Shown in pieces: positions 18,275 to 27,489 of a stretch of 64,000 bases of DNA (its first letter is position 1; every line of letters begins with the position of its first letter). Position numbers and translations under genes: made by a program. Below the pieces are notes generated by a model. It saw only the letters and a program-made list of their open reading frames with translations, made no database searches and had not been told where the DNA came from. The stretch spans positions 124,001 to 188,000 of the forward strand of contig NZ_QPJC01000006.1 of the NCBI RefSeq assembly GCF_003337235.1, given 5' to 3'. Source of the DNA: Halopolyspora algeriensis. GTDB taxonomy: Bacteria; Actinomycetota; Actinomycetes; Mycobacteriales; Pseudonocardiaceae.

Positions 18275-18307
18275 GTTCGCAGATGCCTGCTGCAGGCATC
18301 TGCGAAC
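18275..18307 (-). terminator. Intrinsic terminator of the PRC/DUF2382 gene
   Basis: A perfect 16-bp inverted repeat, GTTCGCAGATGCCTGC with its complement, separated by one base, begins 13 bases after the stop of the minus-strand gene at 18321. In the direction of transcription it is followed directly by TTTT. This is the clearest Rho-independent terminator in the window. Confidence 0.88.
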
Positions 18308-18320
18308 GGTCCTCGAACAC

Positions 18321-19115
18321 TCAGGAGCCCCTGTCCCTGCGGTGCCGTCCGCCTTCGTCGTCGACGTCGAACTGTTCCCGCTGTACCTCGTCGGAGACGG
18401 TCTGCTCCTCGGTCACCTCGTCCTTGTCCAGTTTCACGCGCTCGACGGGCACGGATTCCTTGCCGACCACCGGCTGCTCCGAGTGCAGGACGACCTCCTG
18501 CTCCTGTTCGCCGATTTCGGCGTCCGAGGACATCCGCTGCTGTTCGGACTCGTTGATCGGTTCCCGCTCGACACGCACCTCCTCGCGGCTGACGGGTACC
18601 GTCACCGACTCCTGCTCGGTCGTGACGTACTTGCGCAGGCGTACGCGACCCGACTCGACATTCTGCTTGCCGACACGGAGGTGCTCCTCGGAGCGAGTCA
18701 TCGACTGCGGCTCCGTGCTGCGGGTCTCCGTCTCCTGTCCGGCGGTTTCGGTCCGTCGTGTGGACATCTCCTCACCGCGCTGCTGCCCGCCGGCGGCTCC
18801 CGGCTGCATGTGGTAGTACTCGTAGAGTTCCCGGCCCTCCTGCTCGGACAGGTGGCCCTGCTCCGCCTCGATCCGGGGAGCTTGGCTGACCTGGTCCTTC
18901 GAGACCTCGACGTTGACCCCCGAGTCCGTTGCGGTGGCCCCGGCCAGTGGCACGAAGCTCTCCTTGGTGCCGAACATGCCGGTCTTCACGGTCACCCATT
19001 CCGGCTGGCGCGTGTCATCGTCCAGATACACGTTGCCGATACGGCCGACCTTGCTGCCGTCAGGGGAATAGACATCGCTGCCGATCAGGTCTTGTGCGTT
19101 TCGGACATCCTTCAT
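18321..19115 (-). CDS. PRC-barrel and DUF2382 (YsnF/AvaK-type) stress protein
   Basis: A 264-residue protein. Residues 5-105 are a PRC-barrel (DLIGSDVYSPDGSKVGRIGN), followed by a linker and, from about 145, a DUF2382 domain (MTRSEEHLRVGKQNVESG, then TVPVSREEVRVEREP). DUF2382/YsnF proteins are general-stress proteins of unknown biochemical role. ATG 19115 is preferred over ATG 19133 because GGAGGC lies nine bases upstream. A strong terminator follows, so the gene is probably transcribed alone. The neighbour at 17582 is a paralog of its first domain. Confidence 0.9.
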   Translation of the reverse strand: MKDVRNAQDLIGSDVYSPDGSKVGRIGNVYLDDDTRQPEWVTVKTGMFGTKESFVPLAGATATDSGVNVEVSKDQVSQAPRIEAEQGHLSEQEGRELYEYYHMQPGAAGGQQRGEEMSTRRTETAGQETETRSTEPQSMTRSEEHLRVGKQNVESGRVRLRKYVTTEQESVTVPVSREEVRVEREPINESEQQRMSSDAEIGEQEQEVVLHSEQPVVGKESVPVERVKLDKDEVTEEQTVSDEVQREQFDVDDEGGRHRRDRGS

Positions 19116-19194
19116 GAATATCGCCTCCATCACGTCGGCTGGAAGGCTGCTCTATTCGGGTTACCCATCGGATTCCGTCGTATGCGCGCCGGAT

Positions 19195-19893
19195 TCAATG
19201 AAAAGCGGTGACATCCAGGGAACCGCCTGCGCAGACCGGCCCGAGGGCCCAGGGCGTGGCCAGCGGGTCCCTCTCGTCCGGCGGGATGACTTCGAGTTCG
19301 GCGGGCTCGGGACCGCACGGACCGTCGACCGGTTCGTTCCCGGCGGGCACCACACCCCAGTGCAAGGTGGCCACCGCCGACTCGCCCGGCGCCAGTCGCA
19401 CCGGCTCGGGGTCCGTATCCGGCATCCGGCTCACGTCGGTGGGCAGTGGCCGCCCGTCCGAACCGACCAGCAGCAGTCCCGGGTAGCCGTGGACGGTGCA
19501 GGTACGGGCGCTGCTGTTGCGCAGGACCAGCTCGGCGTAGCGCTGCCCCGCTGCCGGATTTTCGCGCCGGAGGTTTCCCGCCAGCATCGAGGTGTGGCAG
19601 CGCTCGGTCACCGGTGGCTGCTGTGCCGCCCCGGCGGGCACGAGCCCGCTGTTGGCGTGTGGTGAGGGTGTTCGCGTGGGCGGGGGTGACAGGGGCGGTG
19701 AAGAGGGCGTTCCCGCCACGCTGCCCTCCCGCGTCCCGGGCATCGAGGTGCCCGGCGGTGTGGGCACGGTTCGCGCCGAGGGAACGGGGTTGTTCGCCTG
19801 TTGTGCCCGGGGTGCCTGCTGGGTCTGTTGCCCGCAGCCTGCCAGCAGTGCGCCGACCACGAGCACGGCCGAAGCCCGTATTGCCACCCGCAT
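19195..19893 (-). CDS. Secreted lipoprotein, DUF4232-like
   Basis: The start MRVAIRASAVLVVGALLAGC is a lipoprotein signal peptide with lipobox LAGC, so the protein is anchored to the outer face of the membrane. A Pro/Thr/Ser-rich linker of about 75 residues follows, then a domain of about 125 residues with four Cys (ERCHTS, ARTCTVHGYPGL, GPCGPEP, GPVCAGG) that fits DUF4232. GTG 19920 has a better ribosome-binding site (GGAGG) but would place nine residues before the charged signal start; ATG 19893 gives a textbook signal. Function unknown. Confidence 0.82.
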   Translation of the reverse strand: MRVAIRASAVLVVGALLAGCGQQTQQAPRAQQANNPVPSARTVPTPPGTSMPGTREGSVAGTPSSPPLSPPPTRTPSPHANSGLVPAGAAQQPPVTERCHTSMLAGNLRRENPAAGQRYAELVLRNSSARTCTVHGYPGLLLVGSDGRPLPTDVSRMPDTDPEPVRLAPGESAVATLHWGVVPAGNEPVDGPCGPEPAELEVIPPDERDPLATPWALGPVCAGGSLDVTAFH

Positions 19894-20164
19894 GGCGGTG
19901 TCCAGTGTGCCTGCGACCACGATGGCCACCTCCGCTTCCCACGAAGAGGGTGGGATCGCTCCCGGCGAATCCTCTCGCCGGTGAAGACGTGTGGCGGGAT
20001 ATCCGGTTGCACGCCGCCGGGTACGTCTGCCGCCCGCTTCACATTTCCCCCGGCCGGGGGGTCGGTATGGCCCCGACGGTGGTCTGCTCCCGCCGCCGAC
20101 TTCGCTACGTTGAGCATGTACGTGCCTGCACAGGCTCTCTATCGACCTACCCGTGAGGTTTGCG

Positions 20165-20956
20165 ATGGCCACTCGAATTCCCGGTATCGATGTGGCGCGT
20201 TACCAGGGTGAACCCGATTGGCCCGCAGTGCGCGATGCGGGATACCGGTTCGCCTACATCAAAGCCACGGAGGGCATCGGCCACGTCAGTCCCACGCTGG
20301 ATCTCCAGCTCGCCGGTGCTCGGCGGGCGGGGATGGCCACGGGCCTGTATCACTTCGCGCGGCCGGACACGAACGCCCCGCTGCAGGAGGCCGCGGATTT
20401 CGCCGCGCAGCTGGCCCGGCTCGACTCCGGTGCACCGGGCAATCTGCCGCCATGCCTGGACATCGAGACGGACGGCGCCGAACTCGCGAGCTGGGTGCGG
20501 GAATTCATCGACGCCCTCCGCGGGCACACGGGCCGTCACGAGGTGACGGTTTATGCGTCCGCCTCCTGGTTCGACGGCAAGCTCGGCACGGAGAACTGGG
20601 TCGACTCCGGGGTGTTCCTGTGGGTGGCCCACTACGGCCGTACGCCGGGGCAGCCCGGGTACCTCACGGAGCACGTGAAGCTGCATCAGTATGCGTCGGA
20701 GGGCCGGGTCCCCGGCATCGCGGGCCACACGGACCTGAATGTGTCGCTCGTCGAGCTGTCGCTGCTCACCGGAGGGATGGTTCCGCCCGCCCCACCTCCT
20801 CCGCCGCCGGACGGGACCTACGTTGTTCAGCCCGGTGACACGCTCTCGGGGATCGGGGCACGCCTGGGTGTGGACTGGCGGACGGTGGCCGATGTGAACG
20901 GGATCTTCGATCCCGACTTGATCTACGTGGGGCAGGTTCTGTCGATCCCCCGCTGA
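20165..20956 (+). CDS. GH25 lysozyme (muramidase) with C-terminal LysM
   Basis: A 263-residue protein. Residues 1-200 are a glycoside hydrolase family 25 domain (IPGIDVARYQGEPDWPAVRD, catalytic acids in PPCLDIETDG, end VPGIAGHTDLNV), which cleaves the MurNAc-GlcNAc bond. A proline linker (PPAPPPPPPDG) joins it to a LysM peptidoglycan-binding module (YVVQPGDTLSGIGARLGVDW). No signal peptide or membrane segment is visible from ATG 20165, so export would be non-classical or the true start is elsewhere. GTGAGG just upstream is the likely ribosome-binding site. Confidence 0.9.
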   Translation: MATRIPGIDVARYQGEPDWPAVRDAGYRFAYIKATEGIGHVSPTLDLQLAGARRAGMATGLYHFARPDTNAPLQEAADFAAQLARLDSGAPGNLPPCLDIETDGAELASWVREFIDALRGHTGRHEVTVYASASWFDGKLGTENWVDSGVFLWVAHYGRTPGQPGYLTEHVKLHQYASEGRVPGIAGHTDLNVSLVELSLLTGGMVPPAPPPPPPDGTYVVQPGDTLSGIGARLGVDWRTVADVNGIFDPDLIYVGQVLSIPR

Positions 20957-21684
20957 GATCGGCAGCCGGCTGCCTGCCCGAGGTGATCACTCCGGGAGAA
21001 CGCACCACCGCGTGGCACGCGACTGTGGTGAAACACTCGACCGGTTCGGAAAATATGTGAAATCGGTGTGAGGTTCCACGGGTGCCGTTGTGAGCGCGAT
21101 TCGCGCGAGAAAAGTTGATCTTCGTGTGCATTCGCGTCGCCATGAACTGCGACTTCGGTGACGCGCGGTGGTATCGCGAGGCCGCGCTCCGAAGGTTGCG
21201 GGCTTTCCTGTCGGGACGGTGACGCATTCCCCGCCCATCTCTCCGTTGCGATTGTTCTAGAGTCGTATTCGTGTACGGGGTCTCGGTGTCGCCACGGCGA
21301 TGTGGCAGCGTCGGATCCGGGAGTGTGTGCTCTGCCCGGATCGGGAGGTGCTCGCGGAGTCCCCGAGGTTCGAAAGGAGGTGGGCCCGGTGGGGTACGGG
21401 CACGGAAACCTCAGGGAAATGGGGGGTGTGGCCCCGGATGTGGGGCGAGAGCAGGATGCACGAGATTGGTGATGTGGACGGACAGCGACACCGGCTCGCG
21501 CCGGTAGCGGACTCCGGAATGAGCGACACCGGCTCCTGCCCCGACCGGTGCGGCCCGGCCTTTCCCGGTGAGGATCCATGAATCATCCGCTGTGCTCACC
21601 GAGTGAACGTCCGCGCTGCGGGCAGCCGAAGAGCGGCCCGGCCGTGGTGAGATCCCCGATTCGCCCACCGGGGTGTGATTCGCC
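20957..21684. other. Long intergenic region, no supported gene
   Basis: These 728 bases hold short frames on both strands but none has convincing codon use, a known motif or a clear start. A ribosome-binding-like GGAGG (near 21379) precedes a short frame ending at 21472, which I do not trust. Two stretches are richer in A/T than the surroundings (21040-21130 and 21235-21280). The region may carry a promoter for the downstream operon and the end of the lysozyme transcript. Confidence 0.4.
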
Positions 21685-22611
21685 ATGACCCTGCTCGCGG
21701 TGGCTCTTGCGGCGCTGGCCGCATGCGGGTGCGCCGTCGGCGCGCGAATGCAGCACGGTGCCGTGCACACCACCACCGAAGGCCGGGGTTTCGGCATCCG
21801 GTCCCAGTTACGACTCGTCCGTACTCCCCGATGGCTCCTGGGCCTGGGATGCCTGATGGGCGGAGCACTGCTGCACGCGGTGGCACTCGGGTTGGCTCCG
21901 CTGAGCGTGGTGCAGCCGATCGGTGTGCTGGCACTGCCCATCACGGTGTTGCTCAACGTGCGCGAGCAGGGCTTGCACGTCCGCGATATCCACCGCTCGG
22001 CCGTGTTCGCCGTGGTGGCGAGCACGGGAGGTGTGGCGGCCTTCGTCCTCCTCGCCGCCGGAAGTGCGACGGCAACCCCAGTCTCGGATGAGGCCGCGAG
22101 CACAGCCATCCGGCTCGTTGCCGGGATGGTTCTGATACTGGGCGGTATCGCTGTACTGAACAGGGGAAACGTCCGTTGTGTGGCCTATGCCGCCGGGTGT
22201 GCGGTCTGCTACGGGCTGGTCTCCCTGCTGATGCGCGCGGTTTCGCAGCAGGTCACGGTCTGGGAACTCGCGGAAATCAGCCTGCTTCCGCCCGTCGGTC
22301 TCGTCACGGCGCTGCTGGTCGGGGGCTGGCTGCTGCAGCACAGCTATGCCAGTGGGCCGCCGGATCTGGTGGTGGCATGCCTGACCGTGATCGATCCGCT
22401 GGTGGCGGTGGGGCTCGGTATCGGGCTGCTGGGGGAGGCGGACAACGTCGGCATGTGGACAGCGACCGGTGAAGCCGTGTGCGCGATGGTCGCCTGTGCC
22501 GGGGTGTTCGTACTCGCGCGGTATCACCCCGAGCAGCAACAGCGCCCTCCGGATCTCGCTGTGGCCGGTGGCCGTGGACTCGCCGGACCGGCTTCGATGG
22601 ATCGTTCCTGA
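21685..22611 (+). CDS. DMT-family membrane transporter
   Basis: A 308-residue integral membrane protein with eight to ten hydrophobic segments in two similar halves, the layout of EamA/DMT permeases. The segment LGLAPLSVVQPIGVLALPIT in the first half is typical of actinobacterial members. The substrate cannot be read from the sequence. It ends 12 bases before a glycosyltransferase gene and heads a run of four genes, so it may move a lipid-linked sugar or a precursor for the same product. Confidence 0.8.
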   Translation: MTLLAVALAALAACGCAVGARMQHGAVHTTTEGRGFGIRSQLRLVRTPRWLLGLGCLMGGALLHAVALGLAPLSVVQPIGVLALPITVLLNVREQGLHVRDIHRSAVFAVVASTGGVAAFVLLAAGSATATPVSDEAASTAIRLVAGMVLILGGIAVLNRGNVRCVAYAAGCAVCYGLVSLLMRAVSQQVTVWELAEISLLPPVGLVTALLVGGWLLQHSYASGPPDLVVACLTVIDPLVAVGLGIGLLGEADNVGMWTATGEAVCAMVACAGVFVLARYHPEQQQRPPDLAVAGGRGLAGPASMDRS

Positions 22612-22623
22612 CAGGAGTGTCAC

Positions 22624-23862
22624 TTGATTTCGCAACCGCTCGACAGGCGGCCGCTCCGGATCGTGATCGGGGCGGTGACCTACCCGCCCGACGTCAACGG
22701 TGCGGCGAACTTCGGCCACCGGCTGGCCACGGGATTGGCCCGCCGGGGTCATGACGTGCACGTGATCTGCCACTCGACCGACCGCTGTTCCGGCACGACG
22801 GTCGAAGAAGGGGTGACGGTGCACCGGGTCGGCTCGTACGCGACGCCCGTGCATCCCACGATCCGCGTCTGCACGCCCTGGCGCGCCTCCACCGCCGCCA
22901 AGCGCCTGCTGGACGAGATCCGGCCCGATGTGGTGCACGTACAGTCGCACTTCTTCATCGGGCGGGGCATCATCAACGCGGCCCGGCGACGTGGCAACGG
23001 GTTGGTGGCGACCAACCACTTCATGCCGGAGAACATCTTCGGCTACATCCGGGTGCCCCGGATGCTGCAGACCGCCGCGTCCCGGCTGCTGTGGCGCAAC
23101 CTGGTCAAGCACTACAGCAAGGCACAGGTGGTGACCGCGCCGACACCACGCGCGGTGCAGCTGCTGCGGGACAACGGTTTCGCCAACACGGCGATGCCGG
23201 TCTCCTGCGGTATCGACGTCGACCGGTACCGGCGGCGGGCCGCGGCCTTCCGCAGCAGCAACCCCGACCCGGAGACCCGCACGGTGCTGTTCGTCGGCCG
23301 ACTCGACGAGGAAAAGCACATCGAGGACCTGCTCCGGGCCATGTCGCTGCTGCACACGCACGTGCCGACGCGGCTGGAAATCGTGGGGGACGGCAGCAAG
23401 CGGGAGCACTACGAGCAGCTCGCCGCCGACCTCGGAATCGCCGAGCGGGTGCGTTTCACCGGGTTCGTCGACGACGAGGAACTGCTCGACGCCTACGCCC
23501 GTGCCGACTTGTTCTGCATGCCGAGCGTGGCCGAACTGCAGAGCCTGGCCACCATGGAGGCGATGTCGGCCGGTACACCGGTGGTGCTCGCCAACGCCAT
23601 GGCCCTGCCGCACCTGGTGCGGCAGGGACGGAACGGTTGGCTCCACCCGCCCCGGGACGTGCAGTCCCTCGCCACCGCGATCGACAGGATCATCAGTGAT
23701 CGCTCCGTCATCGACCGGATGGGGGCCGCCAGCCAGGAACTGGTCTCCCAGCACGACATCGACGCGATCCTGGAGCGCTTCGAGCAGCTCTACGGGCACG
23801 CGATCGATGCCGGAGAGCAAGCGCCGGAACCGGCCGAGGTCCACACCGGACTCGCGAGCTGA
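22624..23862 (+). CDS. GT4 glycosyltransferase
   Basis: A 412-residue GT-B fold retaining glycosyltransferase. The N-terminal Rossmann half starts VIGAVTYPPDVNGAANFGHR, the form found in GDP- or UDP-sugar-dependent GT4 enzymes such as mannosyltransferases acting on lipids. The C-terminal half has VLFVGRLDEEKHIEDLLRA and the donor-binding acidic motif near SVAELQSLATMEAMSAGTPV. The TTG start is supported by AGGAG eight bases upstream. It lies between the DMT transporter and an alpha/beta hydrolase gene, likely one operon. The acceptor is unknown; a lipid glycosylation role is inference. Confidence 0.88.
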   Translation: MISQPLDRRPLRIVIGAVTYPPDVNGAANFGHRLATGLARRGHDVHVICHSTDRCSGTTVEEGVTVHRVGSYATPVHPTIRVCTPWRASTAAKRLLDEIRPDVVHVQSHFFIGRGIINAARRRGNGLVATNHFMPENIFGYIRVPRMLQTAASRLLWRNLVKHYSKAQVVTAPTPRAVQLLRDNGFANTAMPVSCGIDVDRYRRRAAAFRSSNPDPETRTVLFVGRLDEEKHIEDLLRAMSLLHTHVPTRLEIVGDGSKREHYEQLAADLGIAERVRFTGFVDDEELLDAYARADLFCMPSVAELQSLATMEAMSAGTPVVLANAMALPHLVRQGRNGWLHPPRDVQSLATAIDRIISDRSVIDRMGAASQELVSQHDIDAILERFEQLYGHAIDAGEQAPEPAEVHTGLAS

Positions 23863-23871
23863 GCCGCTGTC

Positions 23872-24789
23872 GTGAGCAGCGTGAATGGGGAAACCGGTCC
23901 GGTCGAGCACACGGTACGGCTCGGCGGCAGCGACCTGCACTACTGGGTGTACGGCGCGGCCACCACCGTGCGGCGTTCCGACGCCAGGGCTCCCGTCGTC
24001 ATGATCCACGGCCTGCGTGGAACCCACCATGGCCTGGAACTCATCGCCGAGCACTTCCCCGAACGCACCGTCGTGATCCCGGACCTGCCCGGCTTCGGTG
24101 ACTCCGGCCCGATGCGACAACGGCAGCACGATGTCGAGGGCTATGCCCAGCTCGTGACCGAGCTGGTGGAGCACCTCGGTGGGCGCGATCGTCCGGTGCT
24201 GCTGCTGGGCCATTCGTTCGGGTCTCTCGTCGCCGCTCGTGCCGCCCGGCTGGCTCCCGAGCCGGTGTGGCGGCTCGTCCTGGTCAATCCGATCTCGACG
24301 CCGGCATTGCGCGGGCCGCGGGTCGTGCTCTCCCGCCTGACCTCGGTGTACTACCGGCTGGGCAAGGCCCTGCCTCCGCGGGTCGGCCGGGCGCTGTTGT
24401 CGAACAGAGGGATCGTGCTCGCGGCGAGCGCGGCCATGGTGCGCAGTCGGGACAAGCGAGTGCGCCGGTTCGTGCACGGCAGCCACCTGCGTTACTTCAG
24501 CCGCTTCCACAGCCCGGCTCTGCTGTCCGAAACCTACGAGGCGTCGGTGACGCACACCGTGGCCGAGTACGCCGCGGGGCTGGACACGCCCACGTTGCTG
24601 ATCGCCGGGGCGGAGGACGACATCGCACCGGTGCACGGCCAGCGCCGGCTGGCGGCCGAGCTGACCGATGCCGAGCTGACCGTGATCCCCGATGTCGGTC
24701 ACCTGGTGCACTACGAGACCCCGGTGGCCGCCTCCCGGGCGATTCAGCGGTTTCTCGACGCCCGAGAGGAGGAGGAAGCGCGGCAGTGA
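23872..24789 (+). CDS. Alpha/beta-fold hydrolase
   Basis: A 305-residue hydrolase. The oxyanion region VVMIHGLRG lies near residue 43, the nucleophile elbow is LLLGHSFGSLVAARA, the acid is in LLIAGAEDDIAPVHG, and the catalytic His is in VIPDVGHLVHYE. No signal peptide is seen. It overlaps the next glycosyltransferase gene by four bases (GTGA). Lying between two GT4 genes, it may act as an esterase or acyl-transferring enzyme on the same glycolipid, but this is inference. Confidence 0.88.
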   Translation: MSSVNGETGPVEHTVRLGGSDLHYWVYGAATTVRRSDARAPVVMIHGLRGTHHGLELIAEHFPERTVVIPDLPGFGDSGPMRQRQHDVEGYAQLVTELVEHLGGRDRPVLLLGHSFGSLVAARAARLAPEPVWRLVLVNPISTPALRGPRVVLSRLTSVYYRLGKALPPRVGRALLSNRGIVLAASAAMVRSRDKRVRRFVHGSHLRYFSRFHSPALLSETYEASVTHTVAEYAAGLDTPTLLIAGAEDDIAPVHGQRRLAAELTDAELTVIPDVGHLVHYETPVAASRAIQRFLDAREEEEARQ

Positions 24790-25931
24790 AGGGGACCGCC
24801 GTGGACGGAGAACCGATGAGCGTGTTCGTCGACGCGCGATGGACACGAACCGATGCCTACGACGGGATCAGCCGCTACGGCGCAAGCCTGATCGCCGAGC
24901 TGCATCGGCTCCACCCCGTGACGATGTTGATTCACGACCGGGCACAGCTGGCACTGCTGCCCCGTGACGTCCCGTACGTCGTGGTGAACAACCCCCTCTC
25001 GCCACGCGAGCTGTGGCTGTCGCGGACGCTGCACCGCCTCGGTGCGGATGTCGTGTTCAGCCCGTTGCAGGTCATCGGTGGTTTCCGGCGCCGCTATCGG
25101 CTGATCCTGACGCTGCACGACCTGATCTACTACCGGCATCCGCAGCCTCCCGGTTTCCTGCCGTTGCCGGTCCGGCTCGCCTGGCGCCTGTACCACCGGG
25201 CTTTCTGGCCGCAACGGGTGCTGCTCAACCGTGCCGATGCGGTCGTCACGGTCAGCGAGACCACCAGAAACCTCATCGCCGAACACGGGCTGACCCGGCG
25301 TCCCGTCGCCGTGGTGGCCAATGCTCCCTCGGCCGGAACCTCGCAGACCGACGCCGCCGGCGAGCGGGATGCCGCAGCCGGGCCGGTCCGGGCGGATGAT
25401 TCACGTGGCGCTCGGCGTGATCTGGTGTACATGGGATCGTTCATGCCGTACAAGAACGTCGAGACGTTGCTGGCGGGGATGGCGGCACTTCCCGGGTACC
25501 GCTTGCACCTGCTCAGCCGGATCGACCCGGCGCGGGAGGCCGAACTGGCCGGCTCTGTTCCCGCAGGCGCCGACGTGGTGTTCTGGCGTGGCATCGGCGA
25601 CGACGACTACCGTGACCTGCTCGCGGGTGCGGCGGCACTGGTCACCGCATCCAGGGACGAGGGATTCGGCCTTCCCGTCATCGAGGCGATGAACGCGCAA
25701 ACCCCCGTGGTGTGCAGTGATCTGGCCATCTTCCGGGAGGTCACCGGGGGTCATGCCGAGTTCTTCGCCCCGGATTCCGCCGAGGGGTTCGCAGCGGCGG
25801 TACGGCGGTTGGAAGAGCCGGAACACCGGGCCCGCCTGGTCTCCTCGGCGCGGGAGCAAGCGGCCGGATTCACCTGGGCGGCCTCGGCCGGACGGCTGCT
25901 GGAGTTGATGCGGTCCGTGGTGCACTCCTGA
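24786..25931 (+). CDS. GT4 glycosyltransferase, second of the operon
   Basis: A GT-B fold glycosyltransferase of 381 residues from GTG 24786. The N-terminal half reads VFVDARWTRTDAYDGISRYG, the C-terminal half has VYMGSFMPYKNVETLLAGMA and the donor motif TASRDEGFGLPVIEAMNAQT with the E-x7-E spacing of GT4. GTG 24786 overlaps the hydrolase stop and has AGGAGGAAG upstream; ATG 24816 (ggagaaccg before it) is a good alternative. With its three upstream neighbours it forms a four-gene set, probably for a glycoconjugate. Confidence 0.86.
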   Translation: MKGTAVDGEPMSVFVDARWTRTDAYDGISRYGASLIAELHRLHPVTMLIHDRAQLALLPRDVPYVVVNNPLSPRELWLSRTLHRLGADVVFSPLQVIGGFRRRYRLILTLHDLIYYRHPQPPGFLPLPVRLAWRLYHRAFWPQRVLLNRADAVVTVSETTRNLIAEHGLTRRPVAVVANAPSAGTSQTDAAGERDAAAGPVRADDSRGARRDLVYMGSFMPYKNVETLLAGMAALPGYRLHLLSRIDPAREAELAGSVPAGADVVFWRGIGDDDYRDLLAGAAALVTASRDEGFGLPVIEAMNAQTPVVCSDLAIFREVTGGHAEFFAPDSAEGFAAAVRRLEEPEHRARLVSSAREQAAGFTWAASAGRLLELMRSVVHS

Positions 25932-26090
25932 GGAGAGTGCGCGGATGGGCGTGCGTGGCCGAGAGCGGCTGACGCCGCTTGCCTCCACGACCGCAAACAG
26001 CCAGTCGGTCGAGCACAGTGCGTGCGGTCGGCAAATGCATCGAAGGCCCGGTTGTTGTCGGCGCGCCCCGGCCGCATACCGTCGGTCGGC

Positions 26091-27311
26091 ATGACCGTCG
26101 AGAGCATCGGCCCCGGCATCGAGGAAACCGGCGATGTGGCCGCGGTCGCCGCCCGACTGGCGCGTGCGACCCTGGCCGACCTCGACGCGGTCACCGACCG
26201 CCTGGTCGCCGAGATCCTCAGCGAGAACCCGGACTACTACGAGGCGGCGCTGGTGTCGGAGCCGGATCTGCGCACCTCGTGCCGCAGCAACATCGAGCGG
26301 GTGCTGCAACTGCTCGGTGAGTGCGTGACGGAGGGGGAGGATCCCTACGACGCGGCGAAGCGCACGGGCAGGCGGCGGGCCGAGCAGCGAGTGGCGCTCG
26401 ATCTGGTGTTGCGCTCGTTCCGGTTGGGCGGGCGCGTGGTGTGGTCCAGCGCGCTCGACGCCGCGCGCCGCGAGAGCGATGTCGAACCCGAGATGCTGCT
26501 GGATGTGGCGACCTCCATCTGGACCGTGGTCGATGCGGTGTCGTCGTCGGTGGCGGACTCCTACCGCCGTACCGAGTTGGAGATGCTGCGTGCCGACGAG
26601 CAACGGCGCCGGGTGCTCATCGACGAGCTGCTTCGAGGTGCAGGCGAGGATCCCGCTTTCGCGGACGAAGCGCTGCGCACTCTCGGGTTGTCGACCGAAG
26701 GGGCCTATGCGGTGGTGGCCGCCGAGGACGGGCAGGGCTCCATCGGCCTGCTGGAACCGGAGGAAGCGCTCGCGTGCCACGGCCTCCACTCGGTGTGGCA
26801 GACCCGGTCCGGTGCGCTGATCGGCATCGTGGCGATCGGCGATCGTTCCGTCGAGGAAGTGGCGGCTGCCTTGGGCCGCAAGATCCGTGCCAAGGTCGGT
26901 GTCTCGCCCGCCGTGCCCCGGTGTGCGGGCATCCCCCAGGCACGGGAACTCGCGCTCGTCGCACTGCGCACGATCCCGCCCGGGGTAGTACGCACGGTGT
27001 CGCTGGACGATTACCTGCCGCAGGCGCTGCTCGCCCGGTCACCGGATCTGGCCGACCGGCTCGTCGACAGGACACTCGGTCCGGTGCTGGCGCTGCCGCA
27101 GGGGGAACGCGAGTTGCTGCTGACCACGCTCGCGACCTGGCTGGATGCGGATTGCTCGGCCAAGGCCACGGCAGGAAGGCTGTACTGCCATCGCAACACG
27201 GTCCTCAACCGCCTTTCCCGGATCGAGTCCCTGCTCGGCCCCGTGCACGGTGCCCAGCGTTGTGTGTGGCTGTCGTTGGCGTTGCAGGCACGCACGCTGC
27301 GCTCGGCGTAG
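26091..27311 (+). CDS. PucR/CdaR-type transcriptional regulator
   Basis: A 406-residue regulator. The N-terminal 160 residues are helical (RsbRD-like region, IETGDVAAVAARLARATLAD), a central domain follows, and the C-terminus has the PucR HTH: a helix with TLATWLDADCSAKATAGRL, then YCHRNTVLNRLSRIESLLG. Such proteins control catabolic or developmental genes. No obvious target is adjacent; the next gene downstream encodes a Tat-exported protein on the same strand, 178 bases away. A related regulator occurs at 39990-41228. Confidence 0.85.
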   Translation: MTVESIGPGIEETGDVAAVAARLARATLADLDAVTDRLVAEILSENPDYYEAALVSEPDLRTSCRSNIERVLQLLGECVTEGEDPYDAAKRTGRRRAEQRVALDLVLRSFRLGGRVVWSSALDAARRESDVEPEMLLDVATSIWTVVDAVSSSVADSYRRTELEMLRADEQRRRVLIDELLRGAGEDPAFADEALRTLGLSTEGAYAVVAAEDGQGSIGLLEPEEALACHGLHSVWQTRSGALIGIVAIGDRSVEEVAAALGRKIRAKVGVSPAVPRCAGIPQARELALVALRTIPPGVVRTVSLDDYLPQALLARSPDLADRLVDRTLGPVLALPQGERELLLTTLATWLDADCSAKATAGRLYCHRNTVLNRLSRIESLLGPVHGAQRCVWLSLALQARTLRSA

Positions 27312-27489
27312 TCGCCGATCGACGCGGCACACCGCCGAGCCCGCTGTGCCCGGTGCACAACGGGGTTGCCACAACGATGGGCTCGTGGCCTAGTGATCTC
27401 GAGTGTCTGCGGCTGCTAAACACTCCGTGTTTGCCATCACATCCCTTCGAGACCGATCTCGGCTCGGAAAGGAATGGAGAAAGCCGGCT

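Noticed and set aside
21158-21472. 104-codon plus-strand frame after the lysozyme gene
   Set aside because: Cys-, Arg- and Gly-rich with no motif; composition fits non-coding DNA.
21808-24846. 1012-codon minus-strand open frame
   Set aside because: It lies opposite the DMT transporter, glycosyltransferase and hydrolase genes, and its translation shows low-complexity His/Arg/Gly sequence without motifs.
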